A stretch of DNA of 55,595 nucleotides, taken from positions 36,969 through 92,563 of the forward strand of contig NZ_MBTG01000027.1 in assembly GCF_002027705.1 (NCBI RefSeq). Direction: 5' to 3'. Of this stretch, positions 1 through 8,092 are shown piece after piece. This stretch comes from Paenibacillus ferrarius (GTDB taxonomy: Bacteria; Bacillota; Bacilli; Paenibacillales; NBRC-103111). Both the position numbers and the translations under genes were made by a program. Position 1 is the stretch's first letter, and every line of letters begins with the position of its first letter. Under the pieces are notes generated by a model. That model had not been told where the DNA came from. It searched no databases and saw nothing but the letters and a program-made list of their open reading frames with translations.

Positions 1-834
1 GCCACGGGTGATGTTGGGCCCGCGGGCGCTACCGGTACCACGGGTGATGTTGGAGCCGTGGGTGCTACGGGCGCTACTGGCGATGTTGGGTCTGCCGGTG
101 CTACGGGCGCCACGGGCGATGTTGGACCCGCGGGCGCTACAGGCGCAACGGGCGATGTTGGACCCGCGGGCGCTACGGGCGCCACGGGCGATGTTGGGCC
201 CGCGGGAGCCACTGGTGCCACGGGCGATCCTGGACCTACCGGCGCCACTGGTGCCACAGGCGTTCCCGGGCCTACCGGCGCCACTGGTGCCACAGGCGAT
301 CCTGGACCTATCGGCGCTACAGGCGCCACAGGCGATCCCGGGCCTGCCGGCGCCACTGGTGCCACAGGCGATCCCGGGCCTGCCGGAGCTACTGGTGCCA
401 CGGGGGCTACTGGACCCGGATCATCGCTAGCAAGCATCCAAGACAATACAACACCGATAAACGTGCTTGGTACACCAGTATCGGTTCTCTCCTTACCTTT
501 AACAACTACAGCGGGCGAATCTATCCAGCTTAGTTCCATGGTTGAGGTTGATATAACATCAGCAGCAGTTACAGGGGTTACAGTTAGTTACACCATCACC
601 TATCAGCTGCAGCTAGATGGCGTTACGATTGCTCAAACAACATTAGTTAAAGAGTATGACAAAACCTTGACCGCTTCTGCTGCCTCATACTCCGAAATCC
701 CTAGCTTAACTTGGGTAGATAGTCCATCAGCAGATTCACACACGTATACGATTTTGGTTGGAGTTACTGGTTCCGACATTGTTACCGCTAGTGCCGAAAC
801 CAGAGCATTAAATGCTGTTCGATTTACCTCGTAA
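1..834 (+). CDS. Collagen-like repeat surface protein (5'-truncated by window)
   Basis: The frame is open from base 1, so the true start lies upstream. About the first 140 visible residues are uninterrupted Gly-X-Y triplets, mostly GATGATGDVGPAG and GATGATGDPGP units. A Thr/Ser/Val-rich globular domain of about 137 residues follows and ends in NAVRFTS. Collagen-like stalk plus C-terminal beta-rich head is the architecture of BclA-type exosporium glycoproteins and related spore-surface filaments of Bacillales, with Thr residues in the triplets as likely glycosylation sites. That placement is inferred; no BclA N-terminal targeting motif can be checked because the N-terminus is missing. The repeat DNA is GC-rich while the head domain is AT-rich, as is common for expanded collagen repeats. 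A strong hairpin follows at 1082-1131. Confidence 0.85.
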   Translation, partial: ATGDVGPAGATGTTGDVGAVGATGATGDVGSAGATGATGDVGPAGATGATGDVGPAGATGATGDVGPAGATGATGDPGPTGATGATGVPGPTGATGATGDPGPIGATGATGDPGPAGATGATGDPGPAGATGATGATGPGSSLASIQDNTTPINVLGTPVSVLSLPLTTTAGESIQLSSMVEVDITSAAVTGVTVSYTITYQLQLDGVTIAQTTLVKEYDKTLTASAASYSEIPSLTWVDSPSADSHTYTILVGVTGSDIVTASAETRALNAVRFTS

Positions 835-1189
835 CATCGGAAAAGGAACTATGATCCGCTATTTTAAGCAAATAAAGACAATACACGAATATCACGGAAC
901 TACAGTCCCTTATTTGTTGCAAAAACACGCTCAAGAAGCAAAAACCAGCCAAATAGCGTACCCCAGTTCCGCCTCAACCCATATTTTGAGCAAAATCATG
1001 CAAATAGCGTATCCTAGTTCCCCTAACTAGAAAATTACTAGAAACAGGTTTCCTAAACTGAATTATCTACCAATTTGCTGCAAAAAGAACCTCAACTCCA
1101 CGAATGAGAAAACGTGGATAGAGGTTCTTTTGTTTACATAACTCACCCATCGCGGCTGAAAATTCCACACAGCCAAAAAAAAAGAAGGC
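835..1189. other. Gene-free stretch with a 51-bp direct repeat and a terminator
   Basis: No convincing gene. A unit containing AAATAGCGTAYCCYAGTTCC occurs twice, around 937-970 and 989-1021, with a period of about 51 bp. An open frame of 72 codons (812-1030) covers it, but it overlaps the preceding gene, has no ribosome binding site and owes its repeated QIAYPSS to the DNA repeat. Confidence 0.6.
1082..1131. terminator. Rho-independent terminator
   Basis: AAAAGAACCTC pairs with GAGGTTCTTTT, and inside it CCACG pairs with CGTGG, leaving a loop of about ten bases. The A-run on one side and T-run on the other make it usable from either direction. It lies downstream of the collagen-like gene and of the convergent HD gene. 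Confidence 0.8.
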
Positions 1190-1870
1190 CTAACGCAGGC
1201 CTTCCCATTCCAAATCAAACTGCTCCAAATACTGCTCCATGAAGCGGTGCCGCTCCTCAGCCAACTGTCGTGCGTAGGTCGTATTCATAAGCTCCTTCAG
1301 CTTCAGAAGCTTCTCATAAAAATGATTGATCGCGGTATCGTTGCCAGCGCGATACTCCGCTTCCGTCATCTGCTCGCGCGCGGTGACGGAAGGATCGTGA
1401 ATCGGGCGGCCTTTCCAGCCCGAGTAGGCAAAGACGCGGGAGATCCCCACCGCGCCTATGGCATCCAACCGGTCGGCATCCTGCACGACCTGGCCTTCAA
1501 GCGTGCGCATCGGGGGACGCGCGCCGCCCTTGAACGACATGGTGCTGATGATTTCCAGCACATGGAGCACGTCCGCCTCCGGCGTGCCGCTGGCGGCCAG
1601 CCACGCTTCCAGCTCGCGCTGCGCAGCGGCTGGATCGGCGTTCAGCTTCTCGTCGACGACGTCGTGAAGCAGTGCCGCAAGCTCACAGACGAAAGCGTCG
1701 GCGCCCTCCTGGGCGGCGATGCGCTTCGTCGTCTGCACGACGCGATAAATGTGCCACCAGTCGTGGCCGCTGCTGTCGCGCTCCAGCTTTTCCTTCACGA
1801 GCGCTTCCGCCGCGAGTAAGATGTGCTCTTGCTGTTCTCTCGTCAAGTATTCCCCGTCACGCTGCGTCAT
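1190..1870 (-). CDS. HD-domain phosphohydrolase (YpgQ/YedJ-like)
   Basis: A 226-residue soluble protein with the HD-superfamily metal-binding pattern: HDWWHIYRV near residues 36-44, LLHDVVDEKL near 87-96, and a later conserved DADRLDAIGAVG segment near 131-142. This arrangement matches the YpgQ/YedJ group, in which studied members hydrolyse nucleotides in a metal-dependent way; the substrate here is unknown. The start ATG overlaps the stop of the upstream TrmB-like gene by four bases (ATGA), so the two are translationally coupled and form one minus-strand operon. Length is normal for the group and no defect is visible. Confidence 0.85.
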   Translation of the reverse strand: MTQRDGEYLTREQQEHILLAAEALVKEKLERDSSGHDWWHIYRVVQTTKRIAAQEGADAFVCELAALLHDVVDEKLNADPAAAQRELEAWLAASGTPEADVLHVLEIISTMSFKGGARPPMRTLEGQVVQDADRLDAIGAVGISRVFAYSGWKGRPIHDPSVTAREQMTEAEYRAGNDTAINHFYEKLLKLKELMNTTYARQLAEERHRFMEQYLEQFDLEWEGLR

Positions 1871-2970
1871 TTCTTCTTCTTCCTCTTTCCTTCGCCAGCT
1901 TTGCCTTCTTTCGGCTTTTCTTCGTTAGATTTACTTTCATTGCTTTTACTTTCATTACTCTTACTTCCATCACTTTTGCCTTCATTACTCTTACTTCCAT
2001 CACTCTTACTTCCATCGCTTTTGCCTTCATCCGCCAGTCCTTCCAGTGCTTTACCTTCGCTAGACTTACCAGCCGGAAACTTACTCTCGCTGCTTTTGCT
2101 TTCCTGTGGCCTGCCTTCGGGAACCTTGCTCTCCGTGGACTTACCTTCAGGCGACGTCCCAGCAATCTGACTATCCTTCTCTTTTCCCTCGGTATATTTC
2201 TGGATTATCCGCTTGAAATTTTTCCCGTATTTATCTTCCAGTTTCCCGCCCATATCCTGCTGCAGCTCATGGATTACCACATCGCGCCAAAAGCTGTTCA
2301 ACAGCACCTCCACCATCGCTGGATGCTCCGTCAGCATGGCAAGTGTCGGCTCATCGCCGCCTCGTGTGCCGACTATAGCCAGCTTGCGATCGATAAGCAG
2401 CGTGAACTTCCGCCCTTTGCGCTCGCTCCAGCCCGCATCTCGCTTATGCGGGAACTGATGCATCCCGTTCAGCGTTGGGGCATCGCCAGTCGTTGAAACA
2501 AGCAGGCGCACGCCTTGCGCCGGCACCTGCTGCAGCTCTTCCTTCAGCAGTTGCGCTTCATGCGCCCACAGGTCACAGAGCACCTCCTCCTTCGCCTTTC
2601 TCAGCTCCGCACGGATCCGATCGAGAACCTTGGCATCGCCCTCCAAGCTGAAGTACTCCGAACGATGCGCGCCCTGCTTCGGCATATGCTCTTTCACGTA
2701 GCGGATCGACGCCAGCAGCTCCGCCTCCACCCGCTCGCCAATCTCCTCGATTGGCACGCTTTGGTAGTGCGTAGGCTCACCGTGACTGGTGAGCACCGCG
2801 CCCTTCTCCGCTAGCTTCAGCAGCGCGGAGTAGACGTTCGAACGTGACACGCCAAGCTGCTTGGCGATTTCATAGCCTGTTTGCGTACCGCATTCGGCAA
2901 GCACATGCAGGCACTTGGCTTCCAGATCGGTGAAACCTAAGTTTTTCAAATGCAGATGAATATGCTCCAT
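1867..2970 (-). CDS. TrmB-family transcriptional regulator with long low-complexity tail
   Basis: Residues about 8-75 form a TrmB-type winged helix (LGFTDLEAKCLHVL, then YEIAKQLGVSRSNVYSAL), followed by a regulatory region to about residue 260 with the LLVSTTGDAPTLNG and KFTLLIDRKLAIVGTRGGDEPTLA segments typical of TrmB-like sugar-responsive regulators. The remaining roughly 108 residues are a degenerate repeat of (S/E)(D/N/E)(G/E)(S/G)K ending in KRKKKK; a normal relative would stop before it. The tail is very hydrophilic with many charges and probably disordered. ATG 2970 is preceded by AAGGGG. The gene overlaps the HD gene by four bases. TrmB proteins of Bacillales are often local regulators; the target here is unknown. 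Confidence 0.85.
   Translation of the reverse strand: MEHIHLHLKNLGFTDLEAKCLHVLAECGTQTGYEIAKQLGVSRSNVYSALLKLAEKGAVLTSHGEPTHYQSVPIEEIGERVEAELLASIRYVKEHMPKQGAHRSEYFSLEGDAKVLDRIRAELRKAKEEVLCDLWAHEAQLLKEELQQVPAQGVRLLVSTTGDAPTLNGMHQFPHKRDAGWSERKGRKFTLLIDRKLAIVGTRGGDEPTLAMLTEHPAMVEVLLNSFWRDVVIHELQQDMGGKLEDKYGKNFKRIIQKYTEGKEKDSQIAGTSPEGKSTESKVPEGRPQESKSSESKFPAGKSSEGKALEGLADEGKSDGSKSDGSKSNEGKSDGSKSNESKSNESKSNEEKPKEGKAGEGKRKKKK
1870..2193 (-). repeat. Degenerate AGTAAG-type coding repeat (C-terminal tail)
   Basis: DNA coding the last 108 residues of the TrmB-like gene. The core is a 15-bp-like unit of the type GGAAGTAAGAGTGAT, coding Gly-Ser-Lys-Ser-Asp/Asn, which decays towards 2193. All units keep the reading frame. 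Confidence 0.75.
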
Positions 2971-3350
2971 GCCAGTTCCCCTTTTCCGTAGACTGAGTTA
3001 AGTTCATGTTACGATATTGTATCATGATTTCTTCCTCAAAGTCGTATAGTCCTTCCCTGCTGCGCATCCGAACAAAATATATTTATTCTCACTATATTCG
3101 CAATTCGGTTAAGCCGAGCTCGGTACGGAGAAAGTGTTAGACCGTTTAAAAATCCGCCCACCTAAGGTGCCGTTTATACAACCCCAATGAGAAAACCTCT
3201 ATCGAGGCCATTCAAAGATGAGCGACCGCGTTTAAAGGTAGGTTTTATCGCCAAATAGAAAGACGTTTTCGGGAACCGAAAACTTATACTTTCTATTGTG
3301 GTCAAAAAGGGATCAGAACGCGCACTTGGCGCTGCTCCAATCCCTATCTT
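2971..3350. other. Intergenic region without recognisable gene
   Basis: About 380 bases between the TrmB-like gene (transcribed leftward from 2970) and the mgtC stop. It holds a perfect 8-bp inverted repeat, GTTTTCGG-gaa-CCGAAAAC, at 3265-3283, and the mgtC terminator at 3304-3349. Frames here are short and lack ribosome binding sites. Confidence 0.5.
3304..3349 (-). terminator. Terminator of mgtC
   Basis: On the minus strand AGGGATtggAGCaGCGC pairs imperfectly with GCGCgtTCTgATCCCT and is followed by TTTTT, starting directly after the mgtC stop codon. Confidence 0.7.
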
Positions 3351-4037
3351 CTATAGCGTCTCAACTTCGGCGAATTCAATATACGTCATGCTCTTAAGCT
3401 CTTCATATACTTCCGATGCATACTTACGGTCAATGAAGACGACAAAATTGAGCTCCTGCAGTTCATGATTAAGCTCTTTAATGTGTACGCTTTTCATTTT
3501 GTACCCTCTGGCAATAATGTCCTTAATGATAGTCGTTAAATTGCCCTCATGCGACACTACGAGCCTGACGCGCAGATCCTTCATCAACAGCGGTCTTGGT
3601 CCCATTTTCTTAATATAGTATGGCAAAACAACCACACTCGCCATAATCAGCAGCAGTCCAAAAAACGCTTCAACAATGAACCCAGCCCCAACGGCAATCC
3701 CCAGTCCTGCCGCTCCCCAGATCATCGCCGCCGTCGTTAATCCGATAATGACATCATTATGCTTCCGAAGAATGACCCCTGCGCCAATAAATCCGATCCC
3801 GCTGACCACTTGCGCCGCAAGCCGCATCGGGTCCATGACGTGCAGGCCAGGTACCGCATATTTATTCGCAGATTCAATAGATACAATCGTCAGCAAGCAG
3901 CTGCTTAGACATATGACCAAAGAAGTTTTGAGGCCAAGAGGTTTATTTCTGATTTCCCGTTCCAGACCAATGATTAAACCGAAAATAGCTGCGATTCCTA
4001 ATTTCATTAAATCATGCACATCTACAGACAGCATCAT
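3351..4037 (-). CDS. mgtC: MgtC/SapB family membrane protein
   Basis: A 228-residue protein with four or five predicted membrane segments in the first 140 residues, carrying the family signatures GLIIGLEREIRNKPLGLKT and VVSGIGFIGAGVIL. A soluble C-terminal ACT-like domain of about 85 residues follows. MgtC proteins support growth in low Mg2+ and modulate F-type ATPase in enteric bacteria; in Firmicutes the role is less clear. The start ATG-ATG at 4037 is preceded by GAGGAG. It sits immediately outside the AT-rich bacteriocin island, and its base composition resembles the flanking chromosome more than the island. Confidence 0.9.
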   Translation of the reverse strand: MMLSVDVHDLMKLGIAAIFGLIIGLEREIRNKPLGLKTSLVICLSSCLLTIVSIESANKYAVPGLHVMDPMRLAAQVVSGIGFIGAGVILRKHNDVIIGLTTAAMIWGAAGLGIAVGAGFIVEAFFGLLLIMASVVVLPYYIKKMGPRPLLMKDLRVRLVVSHEGNLTTIIKDIIARGYKMKSVHIKELNHELQELNFVVFIDRKYASEVYEELKSMTYIEFAEVETL

Positions 4038-4130
4038 CGTTGTTTTCTCCTCTATGTTAGATATCTTTACAATATCTCAACATTTTGAAGTTGTAAATAA
4101 ATAGATATGCATAATTTACTTTTTTATAAC

Positions 4131-4165
4131 CAAAACAAATAAGCTTGGCCAGAGTTGTGCACTCT
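4131..4165. repeat. Left copy of direct repeat flanking the bacteriocin island
   Basis: The segment holds AACAAATA at 4134-4141 and AGAGTTGTGCACTCT at 4151-4165. A second copy in the same orientation lies at 12331-12366 with the same two blocks at nearly the same spacing. The 14-base end block GAGTTGTGCACTCT is identical in both. Confidence 0.7.
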
Positions 4166-4181
4166 TCCCAACCAAATAACT

Positions 4182-5393
4182 CTATTCATATCTCAGAGAT
4201 TCATTGGGATCGCACTTCGCAGCCTTATTAGCAGGCAGCATGCCAAACAGAATCCCAATAGACATAGAGAATAATACACCACCAATAATCACAGGTACTG
4301 ATACTAGCGGCGGCCAATGAGTTAGCATCGACACTAAATAGGCTCCTCCTGTTCCAATGAGTATACCTATACTGCCTCCTAAAGTTGTGAGCATCATCGA
4401 CTCAATTAGAAACTGAAGTAAAATACTTCCCCGTGTGGCACCTAAGGCTTTGCGTATGCCAATCTCTCTGGTTCTTTCGGTAACGGATACCAGCATAATA
4501 TTCATTACACCAATACCACCTACAACCAGTGAAATTCCCGCAATCCCACTGATAATAGCTGTCATGGTCTTCGTAATCATCGACAGGGATTCTTGAATTT
4601 GTTCCATATTAAAAATATAGTATTCACCATTTATTTTCTTATATCGATATTTTAGATTAAGCAGATCTACTGCCTTTTGTCCGACTTCGTTAAGCTTATT
4701 CGGATCTTTGGCTTGAATGGCTAGCGAATGAATGCTATCCTCACCGAACAAAGTAGGCCATACAGCGATAGGAACAAGAATTTTTCTCATTCCAAAATTT
4801 AGAAAACTCTTCTTCTTTTCCTTATATATACCTACAACTTTAAAAGAGATTCCTTCCAATTCGATAATCTCTCCTACTATGTTTGTACCTCTATTTAATT
4901 TCTCTACTGTGTCTTCACCTAGCAGCGCGACCTTTCGTCCTTGTTCGATCTCATTTTTTGTTATTAGACGCCCTGAAATCAGTTCAAGAGGGTATACGTC
5001 ATAATATCCCTCCGTCATACCAATCAACTGAGAATTAACAATTTTATTTAAATAATGTAAAACAGAAGGTGCTGAGTTCATCTTTACAATCCTTGATATT
5101 TCAGGAAGTTTTTGCAGATCGAAGACATCAGTCTCGTCAAATCTGACAGTAGGCTCATCGTAGTCCAGTTCTACTTCATCATCCGTCTCATGATTGCGAT
5201 AAAGGATATCTAGTGAGTTATTACCATTGCCGACAAAGTTCTTTTTTAGTGCTGCTTCACCGCCTTGCCCGATTGCGACAATGGTAATAATGGAAGCCAC
5301 TGCAATAATAATTCCAAGCATCGTTAGCAGCGATCTTAATTTATGCGCATATAACGATGTAACGGCCATCTTTACACATTCCCATAATTCCAT
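4182..5393 (-). CDS. MacB-like ABC permease of the bacteriocin cluster (AS-48H-like)
   Basis: A 403-residue FtsX/MacB permease. It has an N-terminal membrane helix (LTMLGIIIAVASIITIVAIG, residues about 23-42), an extracellular MacB-PCD-like domain to about residue 270, and three C-terminal helices containing GGIGVMNIMLVSVTERTREI and GIRKALGA, which are family signatures. It starts two bases after the ATPase gene stop, with GGAGGGTG inside the ATPase end as ribosome binding site. With the ATPase and HlyD-like gene upstream it forms a tripartite exporter equal to AS-48 F-G-H, which in enterococci adds to bacteriocin self-resistance and secretion. It is the last gene of the cluster; no clear terminator follows before the flanking repeat. 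Confidence 0.85.
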   Translation of the reverse strand: MELWECVKMAVTSLYAHKLRSLLTMLGIIIAVASIITIVAIGQGGEAALKKNFVGNGNNSLDILYRNHETDDEVELDYDEPTVRFDETDVFDLQKLPEISRIVKMNSAPSVLHYLNKIVNSQLIGMTEGYYDVYPLELISGRLITKNEIEQGRKVALLGEDTVEKLNRGTNIVGEIIELEGISFKVVGIYKEKKKSFLNFGMRKILVPIAVWPTLFGEDSIHSLAIQAKDPNKLNEVGQKAVDLLNLKYRYKKINGEYYIFNMEQIQESLSMITKTMTAIISGIAGISLVVGGIGVMNIMLVSVTERTREIGIRKALGATRGSILLQFLIESMMLTTLGGSIGILIGTGGAYLVSMLTHWPPLVSVPVIIGGVLFSMSIGILFGMLPANKAAKCDPNESLRYE

Positions 5394-5395
5394 CC

Positions 5396-6070
5396 CTACA
5401 CCCTCCGGTCCTCTACGACAATTCCGTCTCTAAGAAGGATGGTTCTTTGGGCATACTGAGCTATTTCCGGTTCATGAGTAACTAGAATAATTGTCTTGCC
5501 TTCCCGATTACATTCAGAGAAAATGCTCATCACCTGTTCACCTGTCTTAGAATCAAGGGAACCCGTAGGTTCGTCTGCAAGAATCACATCGGGATTATTA
5601 ATAATAGCTCTGGCTATAGCAACACGCTGCTTCTGCCCGCCTGATAATTGGTTTGGATAATGGTTCATTCGATCACTGAGGCCGACTTTCTCTAAAGCTC
5701 TATACGCTTTATCCATTCTTGATCTCTTCTTTTCCCTGGCATAAATCAAAGGAAGCTCTGTATTGGCTAATGCATTCAACCTCGGCAGCAAGTGAAATTG
5801 TTGAAAAACGAAGCCGATATGCTTATTGCGGTATTGAGCCAATTCCTTATCCGAGGATGCTGAGACATCCTGTCCATTCAAAAGGTATGTACCCGAGGTT
5901 ATTGTATCGAGCAGCCCAATAATGCTCATGAGAGTTGATTTGCCTGAACCGGAAGGTCCCATTATAGCAACAAACTCACCTTGTTCAATCAACAAACTTA
6001 AATGATGTAAAACAGGGACTTGAATGGCATCCGATTTATATGTTTTATAAACATTATGAAGTTGAAGCAT
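5396..6070 (-). CDS. MacB/LolD-type ABC ATPase (AS-48G-like)
   Basis: A 224-residue ATP-binding subunit with Walker A GPSGSGKST (about residue 38), signature LSGGQKQRVAIARA (about 143), Walker B VILADEPTGSLD (about 163) and the H-loop VTHEPEIA. The gene could read from TTG 6073, but ATG 6070 follows GGAGGTGAAGG and is preferred. It overlaps the end of the HlyD-like gene by 17 bases and is followed by its permease after two bases. It powers the second exporter of the circular bacteriocin cluster. MacB-type ATPases also serve antimicrobial peptide resistance systems, so a pure immunity role is possible. Confidence 0.88.
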   Translation of the reverse strand: MLQLHNVYKTYKSDAIQVPVLHHLSLLIEQGEFVAIMGPSGSGKSTLMSIIGLLDTITSGTYLLNGQDVSASSDKELAQYRNKHIGFVFQQFHLLPRLNALANTELPLIYAREKKRSRMDKAYRALEKVGLSDRMNHYPNQLSGGQKQRVAIARAIINNPDVILADEPTGSLDSKTGEQVMSIFSECNREGKTIILVTHEPEIAQYAQRTILLRDGIVVEDRRV

Positions 6071-7214
6071 CAACCTTCACCTCCATTCCGTCCTTCCATT
6101 CTATTTTCGGATGTCTGACAATAATGTCTCCTTCCTTAACACCCGTAAGCACTTCTTTAAACTCATCGTTCATTAAGCCAATCGTTAATTCTCTCTTTTG
6201 CAGCCTGTTATCTACAACAGCAAAGACAAATTCTTTACTATCCTTTGCCAAGATTGCGTCATGAGGCAGGGTAAGCACATTGTCTTTTGCTTTTATTTGT
6301 ATTTCTACAGATACATGATACCCATCTTCTAATCCTTTATGGTTATCCATCAGAGCAACCTCGAACGGGTAAGGCGTCACCGATGTGCTCTTTTCAAGAC
6401 CTGAATTCATGACACGTTGAGAAGGATTCAATTGGATACTCTCAATCTTCCCCTCCCACTTTTCACTTGATAATACTTTCGCTCTCACTTTTACGGGCTG
6501 ACCCACTTTTACAAAAACGGAATCAAACTCCGTAATTGTGCCCTTAACCTTATATGGTTCGTTAGAAACAAGATGAACGATAGGCTCTTGTAAGTCCGCA
6601 GCTGTTTTATTCGCATTTCTTGCAACTTTCTTAACAATTCCAGACATCGTACTTTTAACAACTAAGTTATCTTTCTTTTTTAAAAGAGCCGTCATTTCCA
6701 TCTCATTTTGTTTCAGGGATAACATCGTATACTTTACTTGTCGTTCGAGCTCGTTTTTATTTTTCTCCACTTGGCGAAGAGACTCCTCAACCTGTGATGT
6801 ATCTTTTAAATTATGTTTAAAATCTGCCTCCAGGCTATCTAGCCTTTCACGATGCTGCTCAAGTTCAAGGGATAAGCGTGTTCTCGCAATTTCCAACAAA
6901 GCTATTCTATTGTTGATCTCTTCTTCATCATAGCGGAACAGTTCGCTCCCCTTTTTAACTTCCTGACCGACATAAACAAATATATCTTTGATTGTTCCCA
7001 TGGTTTCATCTTTAAAAATCTGCTCTTCTTCTCTTGGTGTTACAATTCCTGAAGCAATTAAAGTGTCTGACATTTGCTTCATTTTCACTTCAATTCCCTG
7101 TACATTTGTCACCTTGGAGATAGGAATTTTTGATTTTGTTATTAGAAATACATTTACTCCCACTATGCTTAAAATACCAACACCAATAATGGTTACTAAC
7201 CACTTTTTCTTCAT
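6054..7214 (-). CDS. HlyD-like membrane fusion protein (AS-48F-like)
   Basis: About 386 residues from ATG 7214: one N-terminal membrane helix (LVTIIGVGILSIVGVNVFLI), a biotinyl-lipoyl-like half, a long coiled-coil hairpin rich in Glu/Leu/Lys (about residues 95-180), the second lipoyl half, and a beta-barrel region ending in KEGDIIVRHPKIEW. This is the adaptor architecture used with MacB-type exporters. Start choice: AAAGGCGG sits well before ATG 7214; the frame extends to ATG 7307 inside the immunity gene without a ribosome binding site, and a TTG at 7274 follows AAGGAG, so a 20-residue longer protein is possible. It overlaps the ATPase gene, as expected for one operon. Confidence 0.85.
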   Translation of the reverse strand: MKKKWLVTIIGVGILSIVGVNVFLITKSKIPISKVTNVQGIEVKMKQMSDTLIASGIVTPREEEQIFKDETMGTIKDIFVYVGQEVKKGSELFRYDEEEINNRIALLEIARTRLSLELEQHRERLDSLEADFKHNLKDTSQVEESLRQVEKNKNELERQVKYTMLSLKQNEMEMTALLKKKDNLVVKSTMSGIVKKVARNANKTAADLQEPIVHLVSNEPYKVKGTITEFDSVFVKVGQPVKVRAKVLSSEKWEGKIESIQLNPSQRVMNSGLEKSTSVTPYPFEVALMDNHKGLEDGYHVSVEIQIKAKDNVLTLPHDAILAKDSKEFVFAVVDNRLQKRELTIGLMNDEFKEVLTGVKEGDIIVRHPKIEWKDGMEVKVDASTS

Positions 7215-7287
7215 AAATTCCGCCTTTAGCTCTGGATCTATATGCAACGAATATTTGAGACTTAAACCAACCAAGCCTAATGACTCC

Positions 7288-7446
7288 TTATTTTCTCTTG
7301 AATACATTCATAATTGCAGAAGCCATAAAAGCACCTGATAGCATTAAAACTAGTTGTGCCGCTCTAAAATGTATTAATGGAGTATTGAGGATAATTAAAA
7401 ACATGCAAGTAGAAACAACTAAAATGATTGTGTACATTTTTCGCAT
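7288..7446 (-). CDS. Small cationic two-helix peptide, putative bacteriocin immunity protein (AS-48D1-like)
   Basis: An ORF of 52 codons. ATG 7446 lies one base after the TAG of the ATPase gene, and the peptide ends in NVFKRK. It has two hydrophobic segments, about residues 5-22 (YTIILVVSTCMFLIIL) and 31-47 (QLVLMLSGAFMASAIM), six Lys/Arg and no acidic residue. Immunity peptides of circular bacteriocins (AS-48D1, circularin and carnocyclin equivalents) are about 50 residues, strongly basic, with two membrane helices, and sit right after the cluster ATPase, exactly as here. Translational coupling to the ATPase is likely; TGAGGGGTCATAG precedes the start. Function is inferred from size, charge and position. 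Confidence 0.82.
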   Translation of the reverse strand: MRKMYTIILVVSTCMFLIILNTPLIHFRAAQLVLMLSGAFMASAIMNVFKRK

Positions 7447-7447
7447 T

Positions 7448-8092
7448 CTATGACCCCTCATTTGAAGTTTTCAGAGCTATCGTTCGATTCGCGAGACTGT
7501 TAATAATTGGATCTACGTGACTGACGAAAATAACCGCTTTATTTCCACTAGTGTATTCAGATAATAAATTCATAGCTAGTTTTTGAGAATCAGGATCAAA
7601 AGAAACGAATGGTTCGTCCAGTAAGCATACTTCTGTTTCCCTGGCCATCATCGCGATAAAAAACAATTTCTGCTTCATACCCATTGAGTAATCAAGAACT
7701 CTTTTGTTTAAAAAATCCGCCAAACCGAATTGATGACACAGCTCAGTGACTTTGTTTCGATAATTCTGATGATTTTCTACTTGAAATAGATTCATTATGA
7801 ACAGTAAATTATCAGTACCTGTTAATAGCTCGTACAATAATGGTGCATCAGGAATATATGCGATTTTTCTTTTATATGCTGACATATCTACAACAGGACG
7901 TCCTTCATAGAACAAAAAATTACGAGCATCAATAAGTCCTGCCATAATTTTTAACAATGTTGATTTACCTGCACCATTCCTGCCCATGATGCACAAACGT
8001 TCACCTGCTTGAACTTCCAAATTGAACTGTTTAAATAAGACATGTTCCTCATAAGAAAATTTCAGATCCTGAATATGTAGTTTAGGCTGCAT
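7448..8092 (-). CDS. ABC ATPase of circular bacteriocin export/immunity (AS-48D-like)
   Basis: A 214-residue single ATP-binding domain: Walker A GRNGAGKST (about residue 38), signature YSMGMKQKLFFIAMMA (about 135), Walker B VCLLDEPFVSFD (about 155), and H-loop VSHVDPI. The start ATG overlaps the end of the C1-like gene by 11 bases. No permease domain is fused, so it must pair with the neighbouring membrane proteins (C, C1 or B type). In the AS-48 system the D ATPase with C1 is needed for secretion and, with the immunity peptide, for resistance. The stop is one base from the immunity peptide start. Confidence 0.88.
   Translation of the reverse strand: MQPKLHIQDLKFSYEEHVLFKQFNLEVQAGERLCIMGRNGAGKSTLLKIMAGLIDARNFLFYEGRPVVDMSAYKRKIAYIPDAPLLYELLTGTDNLLFIMNLFQVENHQNYRNKVTELCHQFGLADFLNKRVLDYSMGMKQKLFFIAMMARETEVCLLDEPFVSFDPDSQKLAMNLLSEYTSGNKAVIFVSHVDPIINSLANRTIALKTSNEGS

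Noticed and set aside
8..430. Pro/Leu/Ala-rich 140-codon frame within the collagen repeat
   Set aside because: Out-of-frame reading of the GXY repeat DNA.
812..1030. 72-codon frame with repeated QIAYPSS
   Set aside because: Overlaps the collagen-like gene end, has no ribosome binding site, and the peptide repeat is only a result of a 51-bp DNA repeat.
1672..2496. Long plus-strand frames opposite the TrmB-like gene, rich in Phe/Ser/Leu
   Set aside because: Shadow of the low-complexity tail on the other strand; no start signal and no recognisable domain.
3265..3283. Hairpin GTTTTCGG-gaa-CCGAAAAC as a regulator site for mgtC
   Set aside because: It lies downstream of mgtC, not in its promoter; no T-run follows, so neither operator nor terminator can be supported.
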